Below, in pieces: positions 1 through 8,141 of a stretch of 18,387 nucleotides of DNA. The stretch covers positions 1-18,387 of the forward strand of contig DAME01000022.1 of assembly GCA_002499545.1 (NCBI GenBank). Direction: 5' to 3'. The stretch's first letter is position 1, and each line of letters starts with the position of its first letter. A program made the position numbers and the translations under genes. The notes beneath the pieces were generated by a model that searched no databases, was not told the origin of the DNA, and saw nothing but the letters and a program-made list of their open reading frames with translations. Source of the DNA: Euryarchaeota archaeon UBA88. GTDB taxonomy: Archaea > Thermoplasmatota > Poseidoniia > Poseidoniales > Poseidoniaceae.

Positions 1-46
1 CCGGCTCCGGCTCTGGTTCTGGTTCAGGCTCTGGCTCTGGCTCAGG
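1..46 (-). repeat. Pro-Glu hexanucleotide repeat
   Basis: Alternating CCN-GAR codons encode at least seven consecutive Pro-Glu pairs and continue past the edge. The units are imperfect (GAG/GAA and CCA/CCT/CCG vary). This argues for selection on a stiff, extended Pro-Glu spacer and not a fresh slippage tract. Such tracts commonly separate domains. Confidence 0.8.
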
Positions 47-898
47 TTGTGGAGGCTGGGCCTGTTCATCAGACAAGCCGATGTCAAATGCACCTGCGAA
101 GGCATCTTCTTCTGCCTTCGCCACTTGTTTTTGATTTGAGACGTCCAATACTGCTTCCTGTTGCACAACTGGTTCGACGGTCGGGAGTTCGACGACCGTT
201 TGTTGGGGAATAGGAACGGTCGCCTGAGGAAGTTCAACTGAACTTTTTTCAGGAGTTGCAAGAGGAACTTCGACTGGCATTTCCACCTTCGCCACCGGTG
301 CAGACGGTACCGGTTTCGATAGAATTGCGGCCGATGCAGCACCACCACTCGCAAGTGAAGCAAGAGGCAAAGCGTGACCAGCAACATCAAGCGCAGCCAC
401 AAGTTCATCAGCGACCGTGAGAAGAGTTTGCAAATGTTGCTCTGGTGAAGCAAAGAGTGCTTCGATGCCTTCAAGATAGCGCACGACTTCTTGCTCCCCA
501 CCTGTAGTTGAAGCAATAGCGAGCAACTTGAGTAAACGCATTGGGTCAGTAAGGGTGCTGAGATTCTCTAGTTCATCACTTGAAAGTGATGGTGAATTTC
601 CACTCACCACGCCCCCTGAATCAGGTATACCGAGGAAGTTCGCCAATGGGTCACCCATGCTCATGATTCCAAGGTGCCCTGCCACGAGATAGTATATTTC
701 TCCACCTTCACACCTGAGCCGTTCACTCGCAGCTTCAAAATCAAATTCTCCAGAAAGCAAGACTATGTCTGAAAGATGCGTGAAAAATTGAACCATCGCC
801 TCATTGCGAGGCAGAGCCATCAGCGTGTGGAGCATGTCAGATGATTCAACAACGCCGAAATAGGCAGCAGCATCGTCCACTTCAATACCGTCCGGCAT
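1..898 (-). CDS. Hypothetical protein with Pro-Glu repeat, 3' end cut by window edge
   Basis: I read this frame by hand from the reverse complement. It opens at ATG 898 (MPDGIEVDDAAAYFGVVESS) and stays open for 298 codons to the left edge, so the C-terminus is missing. An in-frame TAA lies about 15 codons upstream with no ATG, GTG or TTG between, which fixes the start. AAGGGG a few bases upstream may act as a weak ribosome binding site. The first ~200 residues look like a mostly helical, acidic soluble domain. They are followed by a Val/Pro/Glu-rich linker (for example VELPQATVPIPQQTVVELP) and then a run of Pro-Glu pairs at the edge. I see no signal peptide or membrane helix in the visible part, so it is probably cytoplasmic or anchored by something outside the window. 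I do not recognise the family and assign no function. Confidence 0.75.
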   Translation of the reverse strand, partial: MPDGIEVDDAAAYFGVVESSDMLHTLMALPRNEAMVQFFTHLSDIVLLSGEFDFEAASERLRCEGGEIYYLVAGHLGIMSMGDPLANFLGIPDSGGVVSGNSPSLSSDELENLSTLTDPMRLLKLLAIASTTGGEQEVVRYLEGIEALFASPEQHLQTLLTVADELVAALDVAGHALPLASLASGGAASAAILSKPVPSAPVAKVEMPVEVPLATPEKSSVELPQATVPIPQQTVVELPTVEPVVQQEAVLDVSNQKQVAKAEEDAFAGAFDIGLSDEQAQPPQPEPEPEPEPEPEPEP

Positions 899-1017
899 GG
901 AAGCCCCTTGAAGTTCATCGTCTGCGATTCGAAAGCCCCCTTACCGTGTCCAATTGAATGCCGTTCTTGAGTATGATGCAATCAGCCTCTGAAAGTTGTA
1001 CGCTATGCATCCCCATT

Positions 1018-4000
1018 TCAGCGACTCCGAGCGATGTTGAAGATGGCACGTGATTGTGGTGCAGACCAGCCGGTTTCCTGCAACTGCATCATAATCGTTC
1101 GCTCGTCATCCCCATCGTCAAGCGATGAGCGAGCCCAATCAGCCGCCGCTTCTCTGTCCTCGGTTTGCCAGTCTTCAAAGATTGAAAGGTCGACCTTCAA
1201 TTTCGCCTTCCGCACTTTCGCGCTACCGTCCTGAGGTTCTTCTACCGGATCCTCATCGAAGTTGAGGTTGTTGGTCGGCGGTCTACTGGTTCGTTTCGGG
1301 CCGCTTGGAGATGATGAGCCGCGTGGAGGGCCGCTTGGAGTCGGGGAAGAACGAGGGGGACCAGAGGGGCCTCGCTTTGGAGGACCAGAAGGTCCGCTGG
1401 AAGGCGGAGGCGATGAAGGCCCTCGCGCTGGAGCTGCGCGCTGAGTCGTCTTTGGTTTGTTCATGAATCCAAGGGGGTCCTCGTCATACTCGTCGTCCCA
1501 ATCCTCTTCATCATCGTCATCGTCATCGTCGAAATCAAAGTCATTTCTTCGCAGGAATCGAATTAGGACAAGACCTGCAATGATGACCCCAACCACCGCT
1601 CCAGCGATAGAGAGGGTGGTGGTCGACATCCCAAATACGCCCGATGAATCGCCACTGGATTCACTGGATACCGCTGGACAGCCATCAGAGAACCCGTCGT
1701 CTCCTGCCGGTTCTTCTGGACAATTGTCCATGTTGTCGAATACGCCATCACCGTCTGTGTCACGTTGTGAAAGTGAACATCCGTTTTCATCTACGAGGTC
1801 TTTTTGAGCGTAGGGAGTGTTCGGGCATAGATCGGGTGATGAACCGGTTAGATTGTCTCCATACCCGTCGTAATCCGAGTCTTCCCACTGAGTGGGGTCA
1901 CCAGCGAGTCCTTGTGGTTCGAATTCGTCTCGATATCCGTCTCCATCGTCGATACATCCGAGGAAATCAATGAATGATGAACCGTTTTCTGTCGGGCAAT
2001 CATCGGCATTCAAACCAGCGGAATTGTCACCGTAGCCATCACCGTCTTGATCCCACCACTGATTCAAGTCAGTAGGGAAGGCGTCACCTTCTTGGTTTTC
2101 TCGTAATCCAGTAATCTGATTGATTGTGAAAGTGTAAACGCCAGAATAACCATCGCCATCGAGGTCATTTTCCAAAGCAGAAGTGTCCACGCAGCCTGTC
2201 GAATCGACGGGGAAACCAGTGGCAGTGTCGGCGCACAGATCGTCGGCATCGTAGACACCATCACCGTCAGTGTCACGCTGGCTTTCAGAACATCCCACTG
2301 AGTTCGCTGTTTCAGATGGTGGAGTGAAAGAACACTGGTCAATCGGGTCTACCACTCCGTCTCCATCCGTGTCGGTTTCACGTTGTGAGTCGCTGCATCC
2401 ATCGACATCAACTTCGACGTTCATATTAGTCTGAGGACAGAGGTCTGCATCGTTGAAGATTCCATCTGAATCGTCGTCCAACTGATTGGCAGCGCATCCT
2501 ACAGAGTTGACGGAAAGACCTTCATCTGTGTTTTCACAAATGTCTTCTTCGTTGGGAATAAAGTCTCCATCGTCGTCTGAATCATCGATGAATCGACAAC
2601 CAAAACCTGCAGTACCCTCACGCACACCCGGGTCTGCAGGGCACTTGTCCGCCTCAAACCCGTTCGGGTTGTCACCAAATCCATCGTCGTCGAAATCAAG
2701 CCATTGTGTCTTTTCCAACGGGAACGAATCCTCAGAATCCATCCAACCATCTCCATCGGTATCAGGGCAACCGGGATACGGAAGCGTAGAATTTCCGAAC
2801 ACACCGGGGCATCCGTCAAGCACTAAACCGTCTCCGTTGAAGGAGGAGTTGTTTGATGAAGAATCGTACAGCGGAGTCCATCTGTCCGGCAAGCCGTCTG
2901 AATCATTGTCTTCAGCTGCCGCTGGATTGTCGGGGAATCTGTCAGGGTTCGTGGCGCCAACTGAACTGTTGTCACCGTATCCATCTCCGTCACTGTCCCC
3001 CCACTGAGTTCCGTCCAAGGGCCAATAGTCTGCCCCGTCGGAGTAGTTCCATTCGTATTCTGTGCCGAGATTTGCAGGGTCTGATGCCCCGTCAAAATCA
3101 CTGTCAAGGCATCCGTTTCGGTCCCTCCATGAAGCACCCCACACCGTAGGACAAGCATCTCCAGTGACCCAATCAGAGACGTTGTCTCCCCACCCATCAC
3201 CGTCGTAATCACGGTATTGTGAAGGGTTGTGAGGGAAGCGGTCGCCGAAGGGTTGGGTTTGATCGTAATCCGTGATGCAGCAATCAGGCCCGTAATTATC
3301 GCCGTAGCCATCACCGTCAGAATCTTTGGCTAGTTTCCAGTTGAAGAAGTACATGTCTCCATCGATGTACAGCGCCCCGTTGTCGGACCACCCATCTTGG
3401 TCCATGTCCCTGCATCCAAGACGGTCAATCCACGAACTACCGCTGATGTCAATACACTGGTCCATGGTATCTGATACGCCGTCAGAGTCGTAATCGGCAC
3501 AACCATACGAATAGCGGTTTGAAGCCCCGTTGGTAGAAGTGCAATCATCGAACTGTGGGCCAAGCGCATTATCTCCAAAGCCGTCACCATCGCTGTCGCC
3601 CCACTGATTTCCGAGCAGTGGTAGTTCGTCCAGCGCATCGAACACGAGGTCCCTGTCGGCGTCTGGATACAGTCGAAGAACCTCGACGTCAGACAGGACG
3701 CTATCGTGAATTGCAAGGTGCAGTGTGTTGTTGCTGTCCATGTAAAGGCCGACAGTTCCGGTTGCCGTAACGTCTCCAAAGGTGAAACTGTTCCAAGTAT
3801 TGAAAGTCATATTTGTCTCGCCAAGGTACGATTCTGGTAACGCATGCGAGTAATGAGAACCGATGCGCATCGTGTTCCACGTCAGCAGGTTGTTTTGACC
3901 AACGCTGGTCATCAGAATGAACGAATCATCCTCGACAAAGAGGTCCCATGCACCGTCTGCAGAAGCGGCAGGTTGGGAGCCGAATGAAAACCAGTCAAGT

Positions 4001-7000
4001 GAACCGTTTCGGAGATAGAGAGCGTTTGAGTTTGCGTCTCCTTTGACTGCCATAGCCGGCTGTCCGCCTCCTGTAAGGTCGAGGTTGAAACTTCCAACTG
4101 CACCACTGGGTTGGGCGAGTGTAGCAGAATTCCACGCCGAATTCTCTTCCCACTGTGTTACGTTCCATTGGCGTTCAAACACAGAAAGTGAGCCGGTTGA
4201 TGTTAGCGTTGAAACGATGACGGTTCCATCGTCTGAAAGAGCGAGTTGAATGTTCGAGGCAGTATCCGTCAGCGAAGCGATAGGGTCGGGGATCAATGCC
4301 GTTCCGTTATGAATCCAGAGACTGAGATTTTTGTTGAGTCCGTCGTCGACGATAAGAGCGATCGCCAAATCCCCGTTTGGAAGATACATTACGGGGAAGA
4401 AATCTGATACGGCTTCGCCCTCATCACCGAGCAACGAAATACTCCACGTTCCATCGAAGTGTGCCATCTCAAGTTGGTTGAGGGTCGCATCGCGATAGAT
4501 GAGTGTGGTCAAATCTGATGAATCGGTTGCAACGGATATTGGATTGGACAGGTCAAGACCCCCTTTGACAAAACTGCTGGTCCATCCTGAATCGTCCTCG
4601 ATGCTGGTCAAAATTTGGTATCCGCCAACTCCCGGTGTTGCGTGCGCGATATGTTGGTGGCCCTGCGAGTCAAGTGCAGAGCCGAGGAAGGCCCCCATCG
4701 TACCGGTGGTCACTAGGCTCTTTTCGACAGCAACGTAACTGGTTGTTGATTGGTAGAGAAGTCCGTGTGAGTTCGAAGTTGAAAGTACAATTGGACGGCC
4801 AGAAGCAGTCGAAGCGTAGGCGTACGATGTCGAGTTGCCATTGGATTGTGCGAGAGTCTTATCGGCCCAGACCCCGGTAGGAGTACCGTCATCAGCGTGT
4901 TCAAGGAAGTGCAGTGAAGTGTCGTCAAAACCAAGCAGCATACTGGTTTCTCCCCGCGCTGATGTGGATAAATCAAGGAACGATAGTTCGTTGGTATAGG
5001 TGAACGTCGTGGATTCCCAGTCTTGTTCAGAATGAACGTCGAATGCATTGGTGAATGCACCATTCGAGTTGGATTTCGAACCAAGAATCACTTCGTTCAA
5101 TCCATCACCATCAATGTCTCCCTGCGTGGCTATGATTTGGCCCTTGTATTCTTGAGATTCACCGGTTGCAAGCAATTGCCAGTCACTGATGAGGCCTGAT
5201 GAAGAACCGAGTGCGATTTCGACAATGCCGTTCCTCGTAGCGCCCTGTTGCATAACTAACACGTCGTCGAAACCGTCTTCGTTGATGTCGCCAGCTGCTT
5301 GGAATGTATACCCCATGAGTGCGTTTGAACTTTCACCCTCTCGAGTCCAGTTGGGCGTTTCTGAGGTGATGCCTTGCGGACCTCCGTTGTACAGAACCAA
5401 TACACCTGGTTGGTATTTGTTACTCAAAGAATCAAACAATTTTGAAAACATCATATCATCATAACCATCGTTGTCAATGTCGCCGATGTATTCAAGACTG
5501 AAACCGAACATCTTCCCTTGAACCAAGGTTTGGATTGAGAAGTCAGCACTGCCGTTGTAACCTGTTGAAGACCCGTAAAATATCTCGACTACGGGATAGC
5601 CTGAAAACGTATCAAGGTCGTTTGAATTTGAAATCAGTAAGTCGTCGTAACCATCTCCGTTAAGGTCACCAGATCCCGTCAAAGCATGCCCGAGTAGGGT
5701 CTCTTCCTGGGTTTGAGAGATGTTGCGGGCAAGGTCAAGCGAAGAAGTATTTCCGCTGAAAAGCACGACTTTACCTCTGTATGTTGCAGTGGAAGAACCG
5801 TCTGGTACCTGCTCCGTGAAATTTGCGGATACAACAGCCAAATCAGCGTACGAATCCCCGTTCATTCGCTCAATAGTTGCCATGTTCCAGCCGAGTGCAT
5901 CACCGTTCATTCCAGTTGAGTTCCACCATGAAAGAGTGCTCAGCGCCGAAGTATTTCCAAGATATACATCCACTCGGCCGTGTCCTCCGGATTCGTTTAA
6001 TTCAGTCACGTTCCATCCTGGCGAACCGATGGCAAGGTCAGTAAAACCGTCGTCGTTAAAGTCGCCTGCAGCCAATCCATGGCCAAATCTCTGAGCGTTT
6101 TGAGTTCCTACAACAACCCAATCTGCATTCGCAGAAAGGCCGGAGGGAGAACCATAGTACACTGACACTTGACCTGCTTCAGTGAGTCCTGAGCTTGTCG
6201 TGAATGAAGGCGTAGAAAATGCAACGTCATCGAAGCCGTCGCCGTTCAAGTCAGCCATCAGAAGTTCAGAGTGTTCGTCGTAAACCGATGCGGTAAGTTG
6301 CGTCCCGGCTGAAGGGTTAATTCGACCTTCGTTTTGTCCTGCGAGACTTCGAAGCAGTTGGAGGCTCGTGGTTGAATCTGAATACGAGGTCGTGACAATT
6401 TGCTCGACTGCATTGCTGTCAAGTCCCATGCCAATGTGTTCGGTGATGGCTGAATCACGGGCCAATACGCGATAGTCGTACAATTCACCATCATAGCGGA
6501 TCAGCCGAACTTCGCCGTCAGAAGGAAGCGTGTAGGCCAAATGTACGACGTTGTTTGAATCGATTGCAAGTTCGAGTGATTGACCAATTGGACCGACTTC
6601 AAGCAGCGAATGATGCCAAATACCTCCGGATGAATTAAGTTGCCACATTGCACCTGATGTGTCCCGGAAAACAGCCCATTCCGATTGGTTTGAAAATGAA
6701 CCAATGACAAAATCGGTTGGATTCATATCGTATTTGATGGTCATGGTTTGCCACGTATCACCGCTTTGATAAATCGAGTTACCGTAAGCCATGCGAGCAT
6801 ATTTGATGTTGGCATCATCGGCGTACAAGAGCGACTGACGGCCGTCTTCATTGACCAGCAGAGCGCAATCAACCAGATCATTGGACGACTGGGCAGTGAC
6901 GGTGTCTACCAAAGAAGATACCCACTGTGAAGTCGACGATTCAGTTGGATACGAAGTGGTTGTACCATCCAATGAACCAACGTAGACATCACCTGACTGG

Positions 7001-7353
7001 GTTGTCCAACATACGTCAAAACTCTCATCTGCGTTAAGATGGATGTCAGGCGTACCGATGCTCTGGTCCGGGAACTGTTCAAGCATCAATGCCATCCAGA
7101 TATCGAGCGCTGATTCCTCACGAACAGTGGCGTCCGGAAGCCCGTCATAATTCAGCGTCGTGCCCGAGAATTCGTGGCTATATGCATCATCCAATCCGAC
7201 ATGATGGGCGTTTGTGAACACGGGAGTATCAGTCGCTTCAAGGGATTCTATCGCCGCAGGGTTTGCTAGTAAAGGAGCAAAGAGTTGCAGCAAAAACAAC
7301 AGCGACAAGGTTAGGGCGACCGTTGGAAAAGTGCTGCCCCTCGGTTCCGCCAT
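1018..7353 (-). CDS. Giant membrane-anchored surface protein: FG-GAP propeller plus TSP3-like repeats
   Basis: From ATG 7353 the product is ~2111 residues. Residues 1-33 form a signal peptide (hydrophobic VALTLSLLFLLQLF). Propeller-like segments follow. Seven integrin-alpha-type FG-GAP calcium loops lie at ~366-755: DLNGDGFDD, DFNDDGFTD, a degenerate RMNGDSYAD, DLNGDGYDD, DIDNDGYDD, DINEDGFDD and DIDGDGLNE. More DS-x-HIA-type propeller repeats come next, then TSP3-like Asp-rich repeats with paired Cys (~1235-1890). A membrane helix sits at ~1912-1933. The cytoplasmic tail has an acidic run (1937-1960), a PSGPP-rich stretch (1976-2026) and a ~60-residue helical-looking domain. Asn-X-Ser/Thr sites are frequent. 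The frame opens further upstream (ATG 7440, then 7527), but 7527 would overlap the divergent neighbour and neither extension gives a normal signal peptide. Calcium-dependent adhesion or matrix binding is the likely role (inferred). Confidence 0.9.
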   Translation of the reverse strand: MAEPRGSTFPTVALTLSLLFLLQLFAPLLANPAAIESLEATDTPVFTNAHHVGLDDAYSHEFSGTTLNYDGLPDATVREESALDIWMALMLEQFPDQSIGTPDIHLNADESFDVCWTTQSGDVYVGSLDGTTTSYPTESSTSQWVSSLVDTVTAQSSNDLVDCALLVNEDGRQSLLYADDANIKYARMAYGNSIYQSGDTWQTMTIKYDMNPTDFVIGSFSNQSEWAVFRDTSGAMWQLNSSGGIWHHSLLEVGPIGQSLELAIDSNNVVHLAYTLPSDGEVRLIRYDGELYDYRVLARDSAITEHIGMGLDSNAVEQIVTTSYSDSTTSLQLLRSLAGQNEGRINPSAGTQLTASVYDEHSELLMADLNGDGFDDVAFSTPSFTTSSGLTEAGQVSVYYGSPSGLSANADWVVVGTQNAQRFGHGLAAGDFNDDGFTDLAIGSPGWNVTELNESGGHGRVDVYLGNTSALSTLSWWNSTGMNGDALGWNMATIERMNGDSYADLAVVSANFTEQVPDGSSTATYRGKVVLFSGNTSSLDLARNISQTQEETLLGHALTGSGDLNGDGYDDLLISNSNDLDTFSGYPVVEIFYGSSTGYNGSADFSIQTLVQGKMFGFSLEYIGDIDNDGYDDMMFSKLFDSLSNKYQPGVLVLYNGGPQGITSETPNWTREGESSNALMGYTFQAAGDINEDGFDDVLVMQQGATRNGIVEIALGSSSGLISDWQLLATGESQEYKGQIIATQGDIDGDGLNEVILGSKSNSNGAFTNAFDVHSEQDWESTTFTYTNELSFLDLSTSARGETSMLLGFDDTSLHFLEHADDGTPTGVWADKTLAQSNGNSTSYAYASTASGRPIVLSTSNSHGLLYQSTTSYVAVEKSLVTTGTMGAFLGSALDSQGHQHIAHATPGVGGYQILTSIEDDSGWTSSFVKGGLDLSNPISVATDSSDLTTLIYRDATLNQLEMAHFDGTWSISLLGDEGEAVSDFFPVMYLPNGDLAIALIVDDGLNKNLSLWIHNGTALIPDPIASLTDTASNIQLALSDDGTVIVSTLTSTGSLSVFERQWNVTQWEENSAWNSATLAQPSGAVGSFNLDLTGGGQPAMAVKGDANSNALYLRNGSLDWFSFGSQPAASADGAWDLFVEDDSFILMTSVGQNNLLTWNTMRIGSHYSHALPESYLGETNMTFNTWNSFTFGDVTATGTVGLYMDSNNTLHLAIHDSVLSDVEVLRLYPDADRDLVFDALDELPLLGNQWGDSDGDGFGDNALGPQFDDCTSTNGASNRYSYGCADYDSDGVSDTMDQCIDISGSSWIDRLGCRDMDQDGWSDNGALYIDGDMYFFNWKLAKDSDGDGYGDNYGPDCCITDYDQTQPFGDRFPHNPSQYRDYDGDGWGDNVSDWVTGDACPTVWGASWRDRNGCLDSDFDGASDPANLGTEYEWNYSDGADYWPLDGTQWGDSDGDGYGDNSSVGATNPDRFPDNPAAAEDNDSDGLPDRWTPLYDSSSNNSSFNGDGLVLDGCPGVFGNSTLPYPGCPDTDGDGWMDSEDSFPLEKTQWLDFDDDGFGDNPNGFEADKCPADPGVREGTAGFGCRFIDDSDDDGDFIPNEEDICENTDEGLSVNSVGCAANQLDDDSDGIFNDADLCPQTNMNVEVDVDGCSDSQRETDTDGDGVVDPIDQCSFTPPSETANSVGCSESQRDTDGDGVYDADDLCADTATGFPVDSTGCVDTSALENDLDGDGYSGVYTFTINQITGLRENQEGDAFPTDLNQWWDQDGDGYGDNSAGLNADDCPTENGSSFIDFLGCIDDGDGYRDEFEPQGLAGDPTQWEDSDYDGYGDNLTGSSPDLCPNTPYAQKDLVDENGCSLSQRDTDGDGVFDNMDNCPEEPAGDDGFSDGCPAVSSESSGDSSGVFGMSTTTLSIAGAVVGVIIAGLVLIRFLRRNDFDFDDDDDDDEEDWDDEYDEDPLGFMNKPKTTQRAAPARGPSSPPPSSGPSGPPKRGPSGPPRSSPTPSGPPRGSSSPSGPKRTSRPPTNNLNFDEDPVEEPQDGSAKVRKAKLKVDLSIFEDWQTEDREAAADWARSSLDDGDDERTIMMQLQETGWSAPQSRAIFNIARSR
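1276..1545 (-). repeat. Low-complexity tail: poly-Asp run then Pro/Gly/Ser repeats
   Basis: Just after the membrane helix and its Arg pair, the giant protein has a 24-residue stretch that is almost all Asp/Glu, with seven consecutive Asp codons alternating GAC and GAT. About 15 residues later comes a Pro/Gly/Ser/Arg-rich stretch with imperfect GPSGPP-like units. On the plus strand this shows as a CGTCAT-type run near 1510-1530 and GGA/CCG-rich sequence at 1300-1440. The tail is predicted to face the cytoplasm. Confidence 0.8.
1675..3670 (-). repeat. TSP3-like calcium-binding repeat array in the giant protein
   Basis: The array repeats two alternating motifs. One is of the type QW-x-D-x-DGDG-x-GDN (six copies introduced by NQW, TQW or SQY, plus KDSDGDGYGDN). 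The other is C-x(n)-GC-x-D-x-DGDG. Later units look more like classical thrombospondin type 3 (DTDGDGVVDPIDQC, DTDGDGVYDADDLC, DTDGDGVFDNMDNC). Each DxDxDG loop is expected to bind calcium. Units in the middle are irregular, so the array is old and diverged. Confidence 0.85.
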
Positions 7354-7405
7354 GCAGTCATGAGGTACCCGACCCTTCAAAACGCTTCTTGAGAATTGAC
7401 GCCTA

Positions 7406-7424
7406 TGACCCCCTACGGGGGTCA
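7406..7424. promoter_or_regulatory. Perfect 19-base palindrome in divergent gap
   Basis: TGACCCCC-TAC-GGGGGTCA has 8-base arms and a 3-base centre. It lies about 53 bases before the giant-protein start (7353) and 72 bases before the pyrophosphokinase start (7497). The position suits an operator for one or both genes. If the giant gene instead starts at ATG 7440, the palindrome would be inside its coding frame. Nothing in the sequence identifies the binding protein. Confidence 0.45.
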
Positions 7425-7496
7425 ATGAGACCTCACTCATATCGTGGCAGAATCCTCGATGGATTGCTTTGAGAATGAGAAACGATTGGGGGTTGT

Positions 7497-8141
7497 ATGG
7501 GCGAAGACCGCTATCTACTGGTTGCAAATGGTACGTGGCCGCGCGATGAGATTTGGCAGCCGCTTGTTACAAACGCCAAGCGAATCATTGCATGCGACGG
7601 AGCTGCCATGAAATGTGCAGAAATGGGTGTGAAGGTTGATGCGATTATCGGCGATATGGACAGCATTGACGCAGCGTATCTTGAAACCTTGAAAAAAGAG
7701 CAATCAACGTTACTTGTTCCTCGCACCGACCAAACTACGAATGATCTGGTGAAAGCGATGTACTGGGCGATAGAACAGGGCGCCGAACATCTCGATTTGA
7801 TGGCTGTTGAAGGTGGCGATAGTGGGCATCAATTCGCCTCGATGATGGCGTTGTGTGAAGTGCCTTTCCAAAGCCAAATCCACACCAATACCTCAACTGT
7901 TGAACTGTTGCAAAATGGGGTGTATACAAATGCATCACTTCCGCGTGGAACCGTTTTTTCATTGTTCGCAATCGGTGAGGTGAAAGGGGTTACGATCAAA
8001 GGTTCCGAGTGGGATTTATCTTCAGTCGAACTCCTTCCAAGTACCCGTGGACTGCACAATGCAACAGCGTCCGATACGCTTGAAATTACGTGGAACAGTG
8101 GCACAGTACTGCTGTTTCTAAATCATCGGTCACTTCTGTGA
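7497..8141 (+). CDS. Thiamine pyrophosphokinase-like protein
   Basis: This 214-residue protein has the expected family length. Family enzymes transfer pyrophosphate from ATP to thiamine, giving thiamine diphosphate in the cytoplasm. Visible motifs are ACDGAA (32-37), IGDMDSID (51-58) and DQTTNDLVKA (78-87), the nucleotide- and metal-binding part. A C-terminal beta-rich substrate domain follows, with GTVFSLFAIGEV and a GLHNATAS segment where the family has a conserved Ser-Asn. The usual GGRxDH motif reads GGDSGH (106-111), losing its Arg and Asp, so activity or specificity may differ. GGGGGT shortly before ATG may be a weak ribosome binding site. The gene is single, divergent from the giant surface gene, and its end overlaps the convergent DUF4105 gene by 12 bases. 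The related archaeal pterin pyrophosphokinase MptE is an alternative, but the C-terminal domain fits thiamine pyrophosphokinase better. A salvage role is inferred. Confidence 0.8.
   Translation: MGEDRYLLVANGTWPRDEIWQPLVTNAKRIIACDGAAMKCAEMGVKVDAIIGDMDSIDAAYLETLKKEQSTLLVPRTDQTTNDLVKAMYWAIEQGAEHLDLMAVEGGDSGHQFASMMALCEVPFQSQIHTNTSTVELLQNGVYTNASLPRGTVFSLFAIGEVKGVTIKGSEWDLSSVELLPSTRGLHNATASDTLEITWNSGTVLLFLNHRSLL

Noticed and set aside
1457..1807. Plus-strand poly-Ser open frame of 116 codons
   Set aside because: It mirrors the poly-Asp run of the giant protein on the opposite strand.
2486..3007. Plus-strand Ser/Pro-rich open frame of 173 codons
   Set aside because: It is the antisense of the Asp-rich repeats (GAT/GAC read as ATC/TCA/GTC codons) and has no motif or start context of its own.
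7354..7440. Possible twin-arginine signal (HRRQFSR) if the giant protein starts at 7440
   Set aside because: The Arg pair lies about 25 residues before the hydrophobic stretch, far more than in Tat signals, and a normal Sec signal peptide begins at 7353.
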